Assembly: GCA_016705335.1 (NCBI GenBank)
Contig: JADIYN010000001.1
Coordinates: 124,001-188,000, forward strand
Reading direction: 5' to 3'
Length of the DNA stretch: 64,000 nt
Source: Draconibacterium sp.
GTDB lineage: Bacteria > Bacteroidota > Bacteroidia > Bacteroidales > Prolixibacteraceae
Under the pieces are notes generated by a model. That model did not search any database. It had not been told where the DNA came from and saw only the letters and a list, made by a program, of their open reading frames with translations. The position numbers and the translations under genes are program-made. How positions within the stretch are numbered: the stretch's first letter is position 1; each line of letters starts with the position of its first letter. Shown here one piece after another: positions 1 through 9,478 of this stretch.

Positions 1-102
1 CTTATTCTATAATTAATTGATGTTACGAGTTATAATGCCTCGGTTTGATTCACTTGTTTAATATCCCAGAATGGCATACTTTCGAAATTAAATTTGAAAA
101 TC

Positions 103-333
103 ATGAAAACTGCATTAATTAAAACAGTCGATTCAATTTCTGTACAAACTGAAACAAAACTTTCGAAAATAAAAAAATCAAAAAACAGGTATTTCAACAA
201 TTCAATTGACGCTAATAAATGCCAGCAAAAGAGAGTAATTTTAGAGAAAATACTTGAAAGAGAATCGGAATTGGTTAAAACAGATTCAATGGATGAATTA
301 CTAGATTTTGAGAAGATTGATTTCGCGGACTGA
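103..333 (+). CDS. small hypothetical protein, 76 aa
   Basis: A short open frame starting at the ATG at 103; an in-frame ATG at 94 is less likely. The product is Lys/Glu/Ser rich and hydrophilic, with no signal peptide, membrane segment or recognisable motif. The C-terminal third is acidic and probably helical. It lies 65 bp upstream of the OmpA-like lipoprotein on the same strand. I do not recognise a family; it could be a small cytoplasmic protein or a chance frame. Confidence 0.4.
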   Translation: MKTALIKTVDSISVQTETKLSKIKKSKNRYFNNSIDANKCQQKRVILEKILERESELVKTDSMDELLDFEKIDFAD

Positions 334-398
334 CGATTTCTGCAATAAAAAAATTGCAAGTCAATTGTTCATTATATATTAACATAAAATAGCAAACA

Positions 399-1301
399 AT
401 GAAAACAAGAAATTTAATAGTATTTACCGGCATTTTAATGCTGTTTTTTGGCTCGTGTAAACCAATTTACCAGTGCGGACAACCAGCTCCTGACAAAAAC
501 CTCTTACTTTCGAAACGTGTAAAAGCGGTAATTACAGAACGTGATGATCTCTGCAAAACACTTGAATTAAGGGATGGCGAAATTGTATCGCTTAAAGAAA
601 ATATTGAAGATTTGAAAGAGAATATTTCGAATTTAAATCAATCGATTACCGATATCGAGAAGAAATACAACGAACTTTCGGGCGAAAAACTGTCGGAGTC
701 GGAACAGTTTAACCTGGCATTGAAACAAAAATCGGAGGAACTGAAGGAGAAGGAACGGATTCTGGCAGAAAGGGAAAAAACACTCAATGAGCTACGGCAG
801 GTTATTGCGCGCCAGGATTCTATTACAAACCGCTTGAACAATGTATTGAGAGATGCTTTGCTCGGATTTAAATCAGATGAGTTGTAAGTTGAAATTAAAA
901 ACGGGAAAGTTTATGTTTCAATGTCCGATAAATTATTGTTTAAATCAGGCAGCGCTGCAGTTGAAGAAAAAGGAAAGGAAGCCATTAAATTGCTGGCCGG
1001 TGTGCTTGACAAAAACCCGGATATCGATATTCTGATTGAAGGTCACACTGACAATGTGCCAATTAAAACCGCTGTTTACCGCGACAACTGGGATTTAAGC
1101 GTTGCTCGTGCCACTTCAATTGTGCGGATTTTAACCGATGAATATAAAATTGTACCAACCCGTTTAACTGCTTCAGGGAAAGGGGAATTTTGGCCACGGG
1201 CAACAAATGAAACTCCCGAAGGCAGGGCAAGCAACCGTCGTACCGAAATTATTTTATCGCCAAAACTCGATGAAATTATGCAGTTGTTAAAAACGAATTA
1301 A
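399..1301 (+). CDS. OmpA-family lipoprotein with coiled coil, interrupted by an in-frame stop
   Basis: Outer-membrane lipoprotein that should bind peptidoglycan. The N-terminus is a lipoprotein signal with lipobox ending GSCK (Cys about residue 20). Residues about 45-150 form a long charged heptad coiled coil. The C-terminal third is an OmpA domain (GHTDNVP, then NRRTE near the end). The reading frame is continuous except for a TAA at 885-887, after which VEIKNGKVYVSMSDKLLF continues in the same frame. A single substitution (for example from AAA) or a sequencing error explains it. Repaired length is 300 aa. The family is common in Bacteroidota as a cell-envelope stabiliser. If the stop is real, only the lipoprotein coiled-coil half would be made. 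Confidence 0.85.
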
Positions 1302-1307
1302 TAGATT

Positions 1308-2271
1308 ATGAAAGCAGCAATTTATACAAAATACGGTCCGCCTGAAGTTGTTCAAATATTGGAAATTGACAAACCGGTGCCAAATGACAATGAAGTGCTG
1401 ATAAAAGTAATGGCTTCAACTGTAAACCGCACTGATTGTGGATTCCGAAGTGCACAATATTTTATTTCAAGGTTTTTTAGCGGATTATTTGTGCCAAAAT
1501 ACAAAACACTCGGGAACGAATTTTCAGGAGTTATAGAAGCAATTGGGAAAGGTGTTTCAGCTTTTCAGGTTGGCGACAAGGTATTTGGCTACAACGATAT
1601 TAAGTTTGGCGCTCATGCTGAATACATGACAATTGCAGAAAATGAAGCAATTACAACTATGCCTGCGAATTTTAATTTCGCTGAAGCAGCGCCTTTAACC
1701 GAAGGTGGACATTACGCTTTGTGTGATATTCGGGCAGCAAATGTAAAAGCCGGGCAAAATGTGCTGATAAACGGTGCAACCGGCGCAATTGGTTCAGCAG
1801 CACTGCAGCTTGTTAAATATTTTGGGGCAAATGTTACTGCTGTTGGAAACACAAAAAATATGGAATTGCTAAAATCACTTGGAGCAGATTATGTAATTGA
1901 TTACCTGCAGGAAGATTTTACAAAAACTGACGGGAAATTCGACTTTATTTTTGATGCTGTCGGAAAAAGTTCGTTTTCGAAATGCAAGCCACTTCTCAAA
2001 GAAAAGGGATTTACATTTCAACCGAGCTTGGCAAAAACAGTGAAAATATTTTTTATGCTCTGACAACCCCGATTTTCAGCGGAAAAAAGTATTGTTTCCC
2101 CTGCCAACAATTAAAAAAGATGACGTTGTTTTTTTAAAAGAACTGGCCGAAGCCGGAAAATTTAAGCCGGTAATCGACAGAAAATACAAATTGGATCAGA
2201 TTGTTGAAGCTTATAAATACGTTGAATTGGGACAAAAAACCGGGAATGTGGTTATTACATTCGAAAATTAG
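1308..2271 (+). CDS. zinc-type alcohol dehydrogenase-like / quinone oxidoreductase (MDR family), frameshifted
   Basis: NAD(P)-dependent medium-chain dehydrogenase/reductase. The N-terminal GroES-like domain (residues about 1-125) is followed by a Rossmann fold with the nucleotide loop NGATGAIGSAALQL at about 150-165. No structural-zinc cysteine cluster is visible, so it belongs with quinone oxidoreductase-like members. The frame breaks twice, near G-run 2006-2008 and near A-run 2083-2088. Adding one base at each restores a 321-aa protein ending VVITFEN at 2271. It starts 6 bp after the OmpA-like gene. Substrate cannot be told from sequence. Confidence 0.85.
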
Positions 2272-2284
2272 CAAAGTACAGAAT

Positions 2285-2725
2285 ATGAATAAATTGACCT
2301 TCATTTTTACCTCCACTTTTCTTTTTCTGATTTCATGTAACACAAAACCTGATAAAATTCAGATTGAAACATGGAAAAATGAAATTCGCGAAACAGAACA
2401 AAATTTTTCTAAAATGGCAGGAGAAGAGGGCATTCATAAAGCATTTACAACTTTTGCAGCAGAAGATGCTATGCTGATGCGGAACAACAAAATCATAGAA
2501 GGTTTAAAAAGTATCGATGAACATTATATAAATCAAAATTCAAAGGGACTTTCGTGGTCGCCTGATTTTGTGGATGTTGCAGCTTCGGGTGATTTAGGTT
2601 ACACCTACGGACATTATATTTTTTCTTATATCGATTCAACGGGAAAGTTGGATGCAGATACCGGCATTTTTCATACGGTCTGGAAAAAACAATCTGATGG
2701 AACCTGGCGTTTTGTGTGGGATTAA
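2285..2725 (+). CDS. SnoaL/DUF4440-like lipoprotein
   Basis: Start chosen at ATG 2285, which begins a lipoprotein signal (MNKLTFIFTSTFLFLISC). The mature part of about 125 aa has the cone-shaped NTF2/SnoaL signature: ETEQNFSKMAGEEGIHKAF, an acidic AAEDA, and the C-terminal strand WKKQSDGTWRFVWD. DUF4440 proteins of this type are usually annotated as nuclear transport factor 2-like with unknown ligand. It follows the oxidoreductase by 13 bp and may be co-transcribed. Complete. Confidence 0.8.
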   Translation: MNKLTFIFTSTFLFLISCNTKPDKIQIETWKNEIRETEQNFSKMAGEEGIHKAFTTFAAEDAMLMRNNKIIEGLKSIDEHYINQNSKGLSWSPDFVDVAASGDLGYTYGHYIFSYIDSTGKLDADTGIFHTVWKKQSDGTWRFVWD

Positions 2726-2838
2726 ATCAAGATATTTGAAAAGTAAGCAACTGTGAAATCGAAAGCTTTATTTTGTTTTGCAACAGTTCGAATTTCCAGT
2801 CATTTTCAATTTTTAATAATTTTAGGGAAATTTATGAA

Positions 2839-3848
2839 ATGAATAATTCCGGTATCGAAATATTTAAATCAGAGGATGGGAAAACTCAGGTTCAGGTAGT
2901 TTTGGAAAAAGAAACGGTTTGGTTGAACTTGAATCAAATGGTCAATTTGTTTCAACGAGATAAATCAGTTATTTCGAGGCATCTGAATAATATTTTCAAA
3001 GAAAAAGAGCTGGAAAGAATGGCAACTGTTGCAAATTTTGCAACAGTTCAAACAGAGGGAGAAAGAGAAATAAAAAGAGAAATTGAATATTTCAATCTTG
3101 ATGTAATTATTTCTGTTGGATATCGGGTAAAATCAAAGCGTGGTGCGCAATTCAGGATTTGGGCAAACCGAATATTAAAGGAGTATTTGATTCAGGGATA
3201 TTCATTAAATGAAAAACGGCTTATTCAACAAAATGAACTATTAAAGGATTTACGTGAATCAGTAAAAATTCTTGGAAACGTTTTAAAATTCAAAGCTCTT
3301 TCGAACGATGAAAGTGTAGGTCTTTTAAAAATTATCTCAGATTATGCCTATGCCTTGGATATTTTGGACCAATATGATTATCAAAGTCTGCAAATTCATG
3401 CCACATCTGGCAAAGAAATATACCAGTTAACTTATGATGAAGCCATTAAACAGATTGAATTGGCAAAGAAATATTACGGTAACAGTGAACTTTTGGAAAT
3501 GAAAAAGATGATTCGTTTAAAAGTTCAATAGCAACTATTTATCAAACTTTTGATGGAACAGATTTGTATCCAAGCATCGAAGAAAAGGCAGCTAATCTGT
3601 TATATTTTATAACTAAAAACCATTCTTTTACGGATGGAAACAAACGAATTGCTGCTTTTCTTTTCCTTTATTTTATGGAAAAAAACAGCATTCTTTACGA
3701 TGAAAAAGGGAACAAACGCATCGCCGACAATGCACTTGTGGCTTTAACTTTAATGATTGCAGTGAGCAGACCGGAAGAGAAAGATGTGATGGTAAAGTGG
3801 CAATCAACCTCATTAACCAAGAAAATTAACAAAAACAATAAAACCTGA
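2839..3848 (+). CDS. RhuM-family protein with C-terminal Fic/DOC domain, frameshifted
   Basis: Start placed at ATG 2839 (MNNSGIEIFKSEDGKTQVQV), the usual RhuM beginning. The N-terminal two thirds match the virulence-RhuM/DNA-binding type (VWLNLNQMVNLFQRDKSVISRHL, then YFNLDVIISVGYRVKSKRG). The C-terminal part is a Fic/DOC domain with the HxFxDGNKR core (HSFTDGNKRIAAF), the ATP-binding and catalytic site for protein AMPylation or phosphorylation. The frame is lost at the A5 run 3502-3506; one extra A joins the halves as KKDDSFKSSIATIYQTFDGT. Repaired length is about 336 aa. No separate antitoxin is visible. It could be a solitary toxin-like or regulatory protein. Confidence 0.82.
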
Positions 3849-3852
3849 TTAG

Positions 3853-6298
3853 ATGCAAACCAACGCACAACTCGAACTTGCTTTCAACTTTGTTCAATAC
3901 ACGGGGCAAAATATTTTTTTAACCGGAAAAGCAGGGACCGGCAAAACAACATTTCTGAAAAGTTTAAAAGAAAAATCACCAAAACGAATGATTGTTGTTG
4001 CTCCAACAGGTGTTGCTGCAATTAACGCGGGAGGTGTTACAATTCACTCATTTTTCCAACTGTCATTTGCACCACAAATCGGCATCGAAAATGAGCAGGT
4101 CAGGCAAATGCGTTTCAACAAAGAAAAAATCAATATCATCCGCAGCCTCGATTTGCTTGTAATTGACGAAATTAGTATGGTTCGTGCTGATATTTTGGAT
4201 GCAATCGACCGTGTGATGCGACGGTTTAAAAACGGTCGAAAACCCTTTGGTGGTGCGCAGGTTCTAATGATTGGCGATTTGCAGCAATTGGCGCCAGTAA
4301 TAAAAAATGAGGAGTGGAATTTGTTAAGACGTGAATACGAAACCATCTATTTTTTCAGCAGCAAGGTTTTGCAGGAAACAAAGTTTGTCAGCATCGAATT
4401 GAGACACGTTTTCAGGCAGCAGGATGATAAATTTATTGCCATTCTCAACAAAGTGCGCGACAATAAACTCGATCAGGAAGCGGTTATTGCATTGAATAAA
4501 AGACATCTGCCAAATTTTCAACCCAACGATATTGACGGATATATTACGCTTTGCACCCACAATGTTCAGGCCGACAGAATAAACGAAGCAAAATTGAGGT
4601 CAATTCAATCAAAAGCCCAGGTTTTCACGGCACGGATTGAAGGAAAATTTCCTGAATATTCGTACCCCACTGAATTTGAGTTAAAATTAAAAATTGGAGC
4701 TCAGGTTATGTTTGTAAAGAACGATCCCTCGTCTGAAAAACTATTTTACAACGGGAAAATTGGGATGATTACTGATATTGAAGACGATACGGTTTTTGTA
4801 CGCTGTCCCGATGATGATGATGAAATTGCAGTTACTCCGCTGCTTTGGGAGAATGTAAAATATTCAATCGATGAAATAACCTCAGAAATAAAGGAAGAAA
4901 CGGAAGGTTCATTTAATCAGGTTCCATTAAAACTTGCCTGGGCAATTACAATTCATAAAAGTCAGGGTTTGACTTTTGAACGTGCCATTATTGATGCAGA
5001 AGCTTCTTTTGCGCATGGCCAGGTTTACGTTGCACTCAGCCGATGCAAAACATTGGAGGGTATGGTTTTAAGTACTCCCATTTCAACCCGGAGTATAATT
5101 AATGACGGAACTGTAAGTGGTTTTATTCAGGATGTTGAAAAAAATCAGCCCGGAGAAAAGGAGTTGATTTCGGCCAGATTAGCTTTTCAAAATGAATTAT
5201 TGACCGAGCTTTTCAGGTTTAACTTTATATCCTATTTGATAAATAACATCAACAAACTGATGGTTGAAAATGCGTCTGCTTTGCCCGAAATTTTGGTTGA
5301 TCAAATGAAAAAAATGCAAATCGAGGCTTCAACGGATTTGACAGATGTTGCAGAGAAATTTCAAAATCAAATCAATCAGCTTTTAGCGTTTCAACCTAAT
5401 GCTGAGCAAAATGCCAGATTGCAGGAACGTGTTTCAAAAGCAGCCGGATATTTTGAGGAAAAATTAAAAATCATTGTAATTGATGGTTTGGCAAAAGCTG
5501 ATTTGGAGGTTGATAACAAAACTTTGCGCAAGCAAATTAACAATTCCACTTCACGACTTTTGGAAGAAACCGAAACAAAATTAGCCGGTTTTGAAGTTTG
5601 TAAAACGGGTTTCGATGTTAAAAAGCTTTTGGATGCACAGGCAAAAGCGCTCATCGATAACAACCAGCCCACTGCAAAAAAGAGAAAAGTAAAAGAAATT
5701 TTGGATCCGGATAATATTCCGCATCCGCAGTTGTATGCATTGCTCCGCTCGTGGCGATACGAAAAAGCTTCAGAAATGGGAGTGCCGGTTTATATGGTTT
5801 TCTCGCAAAAAGCCTTGAATGAACTTGTTAATTATCTGCCTACCGATTCAGCAACTTTGCAATTAATTAATGGTATGGGCGCAAAAAAAATAGAGCAGTT
5901 TGGCGCCGATATCGTTCAAATGATACAACATTATTGCAACGAAAATAACATTGAAAAGGGTGAAATTCCGCTGAAAGAAAATCCCCGGAAAGAGAAGAAA
6001 ATCAAGATTGACAAAAAAAGCAAGTTTTGATCTTTTTAAATCAGGAAAAACTATTGTTGAAATCGCGAAGGAAAGAGGATTTGCAGCCTCAACAATCGAA
6101 AGTCATTTGGCACATTATGTGGGATTGGGAGAGCTGGATGTAAAGCAATTTTTGAATGATGAAAAGCTCAAAAAGATTGTCGGATATTTTAAATCGGTTG
6201 AAAACAAAGGTTTTAATGAAGCAAAAAATCATTTTGGCGATGCGGTAAGTTACAGTGAGTTACGGATGGGTTTGAGTTATCTGGAAAGTTTGAAATAG
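3853..6298 (+). CDS. Pif1/RecD-like superfamily 1 helicase with HRDC and C-terminal HTH, frameshifted
   Basis: ATP-dependent DNA helicase. Walker A is at about residue 27 (GKAGTGKTT), a PTGVAA motif at about 56, Walker B LVIDEISMV at about 101, and the UvrD/RecD C-terminal motif WAITIHKSQGLTFE at about 360. An extended central region is followed by an HRDC-like domain (HPQLYALLRSWR to about residue 700) and a small helix-turn-helix tail (FDLFKSGKTIVEIAKERGFA). The tail falls in another frame because of an extra base in the A7 run 6013-6019. Removing one A gives about 814 aa. This architecture is common in Bacteroidota and is thought to act in DNA repair or replication. It begins 5 bp after the RhuM-Fic gene. 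Confidence 0.9.
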
Positions 6299-6301
6299 TT
6301 G

Positions 6302-6924
6302 CTATTCCACATAAACCGAGACAATCGATTTCAAATTCTCATACGTATTTGCCAGTACTTCAGCGAGTTCGTTTTTTGAAAACCATCTTATTTCTGTAAT
6401 GTTTTCATTTGTTTCAGGAGTTCCGTTTTCGATGCCCGAATAACTCATTTCAAACCAAAAGGTTTCTTTTAAAATAAATTGTCCCAACGTTTTTTATAAG
6501 GCGATTGATAAATATGGAAAGTTGAAGGAAGATTTTTTATTATGCTGTGGCCGACAATTCCGCATTCTTCAGCAACTTCCCGAATCGCAGCTTCTTTTGC
6601 TGTTTCTCCAAAGTCAATTTTTCCTTTTGGCAAATCCCATTTTCCGTTGCGAAAAATAAAAAGCATTTTTTCATTTCGAATAATAACACCACCGGCTGCA
6701 GAAATTTGCTTAAAAACGGGCAAAAACATTTCATTCCAAAATATTTCTGGTTGAGGATGAATTAAAATAGCCGAATGTGTTTGCCTGGCAGCAAAATCCT
6801 GGAACCAGTTTTTTACATCTTTAACAGAATTCAAATTTTCGATTATCATTTCATCTTTAAGAATTGGTGCATTCCTACTTCCGGTAATTACTATCTTCCT
6901 GTCATTAAAAAAAACTTTATACAT
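6302..6924 (-). CDS. NUDIX hydrolase, frameshifted
   Basis: Nucleoside-diphosphate-X hydrolase. The Nudix box is clear (GKIDFGETAKEAAIREVAEECG, matching Gx5Ex7REUxEExGU) in the middle of the protein, preceded by LFIFRNGKWDLPKGK. Start ATG at 6924 (MYKVFFNDRK). The C-terminus continues in another frame after KKRWDN near 6482-6490, giving a final ETFWFEM...IRWFSKNEL region ending at 6302. Repaired length is about 207 aa. An N-terminal extension of about 60 aa before the Nudix fold is usual for this Bacteroidota family. Divergent from pyrE with only 29 bp between starts. Substrate unknown. Confidence 0.85.
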
Positions 6925-6953
6925 TTGTTTTCGAATTAAAATTGTACAAAAAT

Positions 6954-7586
6954 ATGGAATCTGTTCAAATCGAAGTAACAAAAAAATTACTTGAAATCAA
7001 CACTATAAAAATACAGCCAACAAATCCTTTTACCTGGGCATCAGGCTGGAAATCACCCATTTATTGCGACAACCGTAAAATTTTATCGTATCCCAAAACC
7101 CGCACATTTATTCGCGACAGGTTTGTAGATGTGGTACGCAAAAAATATCCCGAAGCAGAAGTAATTGCAGGTGTTGCAACAGGTGCAATTGCAATTGGTG
7201 CGCTGGTTGCCGAGGTACTCGGATTACCTTTTATTTACATCCGTTCGAAGCCAAAAGGTCATGGTTTGGAAAACCTGATTGAAGGAGATTTAAACCCAAA
7301 CCAAAAAGTTGTAGTTATCGAAGATTTGGTTTCAACCGGAATAAGCAGTTTAAATGCTGCCGAAGCAGTAAACAATTACGGTGCAGTTGTAATTGGGATG
7401 GTAGCCATTTTTACCTACAACTTTCCACATGCCAACAACAATTTTAAGAAAGCGGGTATTGAATTGACCACACTTGGCAATTATCAGGTTTTAATTGATA
7501 CTGCCGTTGAACTTGGTGAAATTACACCGGATCAGGTTGAAACTTTAATGAAATGGCGCGAAGACCCTGCTATTTGGGGAAAATAG
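6954..7586 (+). CDS. pyrE: orotate phosphoribosyltransferase
   Basis: Converts orotate and PRPP to OMP in de novo pyrimidine synthesis. The PRPP-binding motif is VVVIEDLVSTGISS at about residues 121-134, and the orotate site includes FTWASGWKSPIYCDNR near residue 25. Start ATG 6954 (MESVQIEVTKKLL) gives 210 aa, the family length; the upstream in-frame ATG at 6942 is less likely. Intact. Followed by an SRPBCC protein 9 bp downstream, an arrangement often seen in Bacteroidota. Confidence 0.97.
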   Translation: MESVQIEVTKKLLEINTIKIQPTNPFTWASGWKSPIYCDNRKILSYPKTRTFIRDRFVDVVRKKYPEAEVIAGVATGAIAIGALVAEVLGLPFIYIRSKPKGHGLENLIEGDLNPNQKVVVIEDLVSTGISSLNAAEAVNNYGAVVIGMVAIFTYNFPHANNNFKKAGIELTTLGNYQVLIDTAVELGEITPDQVETLMKWREDPAIWGK

Positions 7587-7595
7587 AAAATTATA

Positions 7596-8045
7596 ATGAG
7601 CTTAAATAAATACACTAGCGGAACGAAAGTAGTAAATCACAACGAGCAGGTTGTTTTCAATTACCTTTCAAATTTCAATAATTTGTCGGGATATTTAAAC
7701 TCGGGACTGATAGAAAAGATTACCGAGAAAATACCTCAAATAAAGATAACCGAATTTTCTTCGGATCAGGATTCGTGCAAGTTTAAAATTACCGGACTTG
7801 GACTGGCAGAAATCCGCATTGTAAACCGCGAACCTTTTAAAACCATTAAAGTTGAAAGCTCAGATGGACTTCCACTAAGTTTCACATTTTGGATTCAATT
7901 GATGCCGGTTGATAATTTTACTACCAAAATGCGTTTAACATTGCACGCCGAAATGAGCATGATGATAAAAATGATGGCGGGCGACAAACTTGCTGAAGGA
8001 ATTGATAAATTGGCGGATACACTTTCCGCTTTGCCTTATCAGTAA
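7596..8045 (+). CDS. SRPBCC family protein
   Basis: A 149-aa soluble protein with the START/Bet v1-type fold pattern: NHNEQVVFNYLSNFNNL at the N-terminus, central alternating strands, and a long C-terminal helix (EGIDKLADTLSAL). These proteins bind hydrophobic ligands in a cavity; no ligand can be named. Directly downstream of pyrE (9 bp) and probably in its transcript. Complete, with normal composition. Confidence 0.8.
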   Translation: MSLNKYTSGTKVVNHNEQVVFNYLSNFNNLSGYLNSGLIEKITEKIPQIKITEFSSDQDSCKFKITGLGLAEIRIVNREPFKTIKVESSDGLPLSFTFWIQLMPVDNFTTKMRLTLHAEMSMMIKMMAGDKLAEGIDKLADTLSALPYQ

Positions 8046-8225
8046 AAAATACAGCCCCCATCCCGACCTTCCCCCGAAGGAGGAAGGAGAAAAAACGTTC
8101 CGAATAAATTTACGATAATTCATAGTATAACTCCAGGTCATGTTTTGAATAGAAACACTTTTTATTTATTCTGAACTCTAAAACTCTGAACTCAAGTCTT
8201 CAAGTCTCTAAACTCTGAACTTTCC
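8046..8225. repeat. intergenic repeat: GC-rich palindromic unit plus AAACTCTGAACT-type low-complexity spacer
   Basis: No gene. Positions about 8050-8090 carry a GC-rich unit (CCCCATCCCGACC...CCTTC...GAAGG) related to the one at 16.52-16.58 kb. Positions about 8165-8222 are built of degenerate repeats of the type aaactctgaact and caagtct. Similar spacers recur at 40.35-40.40, 40.94-40.97, 41.92-41.95 and 60.16-60.18 kb. Lies between the convergent SRPBCC and birA genes, where it may act in transcription termination. Confidence 0.5.
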
Positions 8226-8965
8226 TTATATCACAAACTCCACTTCCTTAAACATATATTCTGAAATTGAACCATTCCTTTCTTCAAGAATTAACTGGCC
8301 AAATTCGCCAATTCTGTTAATTCTTGCTTCAAATTGTATTCCCTGTTTCGCAAACATGGCCCATTCATTTGCCCTGTAAAGTTGATTGATATAAGCTGAA
8401 TCAATTTCATCAAAACCCCCTTTTTCAGTATTTGATACCAGTGAATCATGTTATCAAAAATAGTTTCGGCAATGTTTTCAATCTCGTAATCTTTTGTTGA
8501 AACCTGTTTTAACGAAACAGGATTGGGAGCGTCAGTCACAAATAATTCCTGATTTAAATTCAATCCAATACCAATTATTGATGAGGAAAGGTTATGCCCT
8601 TTTATTGCGTTTTCAATTAAAATACCTGCAACTTTCTTATTATCAATATAAATATCGTTTGGCCATTTTATTGTTATTCCGCTTGTTTCAGTTTTCAGGA
8701 AATCAACTATGGAAAGACTGGCAATTTTCGAAAGATAAAATTGCTTAGCAGCTGAAAGAAAATCAGGAAACAAAATGATACTCGCCAAAAGGTTTTTTCC
8801 CGGTTCACTTTCCCAGCTGTTTCCCTGCTGTCCTTTGCCCTTTTTCTGGTATTGTGCCAAAACGACAGTACCATGTTCTGCCGCTTTAGACAAAACAAGT
8901 TGGTTGGCATAGTTGTTGGTAGATTCGACTTCGGTTAAAAAGATGGTGTTTTTGCCTGTCATCAT
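8226..8965 (-). CDS. birA: biotin--[acetyl-CoA-carboxylase] ligase, frameshifted near the C-terminus
   Basis: Attaches biotin to carboxylase carrier proteins. The catalytic domain begins at once (FLTEVESTNNYANQ), so there is no N-terminal DNA-binding domain, as is usual in Bacteroidota. The biotin/ATP loop is KGKGQQGNSWESEPGKN, with the IKWPNDIY motif and KVAGILIE after it. At the run near 8415-8422 the frame shifts; the real tail continues as FEARINRIGEFGQL and ends EVEFVI at 8226. Repaired length is about 246 aa. Start ATG 8965 is followed closely by a second ATG. Divergent from rsfS. Confidence 0.92.
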
Positions 8966-9075
8966 TTATAGATTTAGCTTGTAAAAATAGGGTGTTTGTT
9001 GAATGTAAAGTTTGATAATCAACAAAATGATTTTAAAAACGCAAATTACTTAAAATAAGACTAAGGCAAAAAGAT

Positions 9076-9083
9076 TATCTTTG
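9076..9083 (+). promoter_or_regulatory. -7 promoter element of the rsfS-ftsH operon
   Basis: TATCTTTG exactly fits the Bacteroidota housekeeping -7 consensus TAnnTTTG and sits 18 bp before the rsfS start. A convincing -33 element was not identified. Confidence 0.6.
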
Positions 9084-9100
9084 CAGGGAATATTAAATTT

Positions 9101-9472
9101 ATGACGAAGGAAACAACAGAAACAGAAAAAATACTTGACGGAGTTCTGGAAGGGATACAAAGGATTAAAGGAAAGGAGATTACCATTGTTGATTTAAACA
9201 CAATAAACCACACTGAATGTGGTTATTTTGTTATCTGCCACGGGACTTCGACTACTCAGGCCAACTCAATAGCCCAATCAGTTGAAGAAACAGTGAGAGA
9301 AGCAACAGGAGTTGATGCATGGCATAAAGATGGTTACCGGAATTCAATTTGGATTTTACTCGATTATGGCGATATTATGGTACACGTATTTCAGAAAGAT
9401 GCAAGGGATTTTTACAATCTGGAAGGTCTTTGGGCCGATGCCAAAACAACAAAAATTAAAGAAGACAATTAA
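9101..9472 (+). CDS. rsfS: ribosome silencing factor RsfS
   Basis: Binds uL14 on the 50S subunit and blocks subunit joining in starvation. The 123-aa protein has the RsfS/Iojap pattern: GIQRIKGKEITIVDL, YFVICHGTSTTQANSIA, WHKDGYRNSIWILLDYGDIMVHVF, and YNLEGLWADA. Intact. First gene of the rsfS-ftsH-LUD transcript with 6 bp to ftsH; a good promoter lies just upstream. This neighbourhood with birA is conserved in the phylum. Confidence 0.95.
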   Translation: MTKETTETEKILDGVLEGIQRIKGKEITIVDLNTINHTECGYFVICHGTSTTQANSIAQSVEETVREATGVDAWHKDGYRNSIWILLDYGDIMVHVFQKDARDFYNLEGLWADAKTTKIKEDN

Positions 9473-9478
9473 TATATC

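Noticed and set aside
30..359. 109-aa minus-strand frame at the window start
   Set aside because: Phe/Ser/Leu-rich antisense of the small plus-strand gene; no supporting features.
885..887. Selenocysteine or other stop-codon recoding in the OmpA-like gene
   Set aside because: The stop is TAA, not TGA, and no recoding structure is seen; a substitution or sequencing error is simpler.
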